Assembly (NCBI GenBank): GCA_021815835.1
Contig: JAKAZN010000113.1
Coordinates: 1-6,497 of the forward strand
DNA length: 6,497 bases
Source of the DNA: Pseudomonadota bacterium
GTDB lineage: Bacteria > Pseudomonadota > Alphaproteobacteria > Acetobacterales > Acetobacteraceae
Direction: 5' to 3'
Shown here: positions 5,891-6,497 of the stretch, piece after piece
Layout: every line of letters begins with the position of its first letter
Numbering within the stretch: position 1 is the stretch's first letter
Notes under the pieces: model-generated
What the model was told of the DNA's origin: nothing
The model's database searches: none
The model's input: the letters and a program-made list of their open reading frames with translations, nothing else
Made by a program: the position numbers and the translations under genes

Positions 5891-6497
5891 GCCGGTGCGC
5901 CTGACCGTGGCGCTGCGCGACTACCCCCACACCCTGGCGATGAAACAGGGACGGGTCGCCAGCCCCGAGGTCGGGTTCGATTTCATCGCGGTCGATCCGA
6001 TCCATGACGCGTTCTCGCCGATGATCCGGCGCCAGGCGTACGATATTTCGGAACTGGCGATCGTGGTCGCCTTGCAGGCGGTCGAGGCCGGGACGCCGTT
6101 GATTCTGCTGCCCACCGTGGTGGCGGCCAGGATGCAGCGCGGCTGCCTGATCCATCATCGCGCACGGGGCCGGATCGAAGGCGCGGAGATCGCCGGCAAG
6201 CGGATCGGCGTGCGGGCCTATTCGCAGACCACGGGCATGTGGGTGCGCGCCGCGCTGCGCGAGGATTTCGGGCTCGAGGTGCGGCAGCTGCGCTGGTTCA
6301 CGCAGAACCGCTCCCATCTCGGGGAATTCGACGATCCGGACTTCGTGCAGCCGGCCGAGCCGGGTAAAAGTCTGCTGTCGCAACTGCGCGACGGCGCGAT
6401 CGATGCCGCGATCCTGGGCAACGACCTGCCGGAGGGCGACGAATTCGCCCCGGTCATTCCCGACCACCGGGCGCGCGACGCCGCCTGGGTCGCGGCC
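5883..6497 (+). CDS. 4,5-dihydroxyphthalate decarboxylase (Pht5)-like protein, partial
   Basis: The frame is open from ATG 5883 to the right edge: 205 residues, against about 320-330 for the family. Diagnostic segments are LTVALRDYPHTLAMKQGRV (residues 7-25), DPIHDAFSPMIRRQAYDISELAIV (38-61), LILLPTVVAARMQ (73-85) and IGVRAYSQTTGMWVRAAL (108-125). These match proteins annotated as 4,5-dihydroxyphthalate decarboxylase, which have a type 2 periplasmic-binding-protein fold. No signal peptide or lipobox is present at the N-terminus, so a cytoplasmic enzyme fits better than a transporter binding protein. The start overlaps the amidohydrolase stop by 8 bp (ATGTCTGA) and lacks a strong ribosome binding site, which points to translational coupling and a shared pathway. 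Phthalate itself is not implied: many family members occur in clusters for unknown substrates. No phthalate dioxygenase is visible in the window. Confidence 0.85.
   Translation, partial: MSEPVRLTVALRDYPHTLAMKQGRVASPEVGFDFIAVDPIHDAFSPMIRRQAYDISELAIVVALQAVEAGTPLILLPTVVAARMQRGCLIHHRARGRIEGAEIAGKRIGVRAYSQTTGMWVRAALREDFGLEVRQLRWFTQNRSHLGEFDDPDFVQPAEPGKSLLSQLRDGAIDAAILGNDLPEGDEFAPVIPDHRARDAAWVAA

Overview
The window is GC-rich, densely coding DNA with no RNA gene, insertion sequence, CRISPR array or gap over 300 bases. Base composition, strong G/C preference at third codon positions and the protein families present suggest an alphaproteobacterium, perhaps Acetobacteraceae or Sphingomonadales. That placement is an impression from the protein sequences, not a computed result.

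Layout. (1) At the left edge, the N-terminal 142 codons of a LutA/YkgE-type iron-sulfur oxidoreductase subunit run leftward out of the window. (2) Diverging from it is a two-gene unit: gloB (glyoxalase II) and, 22 bp later, a small glutathione S-transferase with a GTG start. (3) Tail-to-tail with the transferase is a 121-residue single-domain response regulator on the minus strand. (4) Across a 187-bp divergent gap lies a class III (CaiB/BaiF) CoA-transferase on the plus strand. (5) Tail-to-tail with that is a 407-residue LysR-type regulator on the minus strand. (6) Across a 153-bp divergent gap, on the plus strand, are an amidohydrolase-2 family metal-dependent hydrolase and, overlapping it by 8 bp, the first 205 codons of a protein of the 4,5-dihydroxyphthalate decarboxylase (Pht5-like) family, cut by the right edge.

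How the genes may work together. gloB and the transferase form a glutathione-dependent detoxification pair. Glyoxalase II releases D-lactate, and the divergent LutA-like subunit belongs to a lactate-oxidation family, so the left end may be a small methylglyoxal/lactate neighbourhood (inference). The right end looks like a substrate-inducible catabolic locus: a LysR-type regulator divergent from, and probably controlling, a translationally coupled hydrolase-decarboxylase pair. The substrate is unknown.

The most unusual item is the LysR-type regulator. It carries two complete winged-helix DNA-binding domains in tandem (about residues 11-75 and 106-170) ahead of one effector domain, which explains its ~400-residue length against the usual ~300. 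A T-N11-A dyad of the type LysR regulators bind sits in its divergent promoter region.
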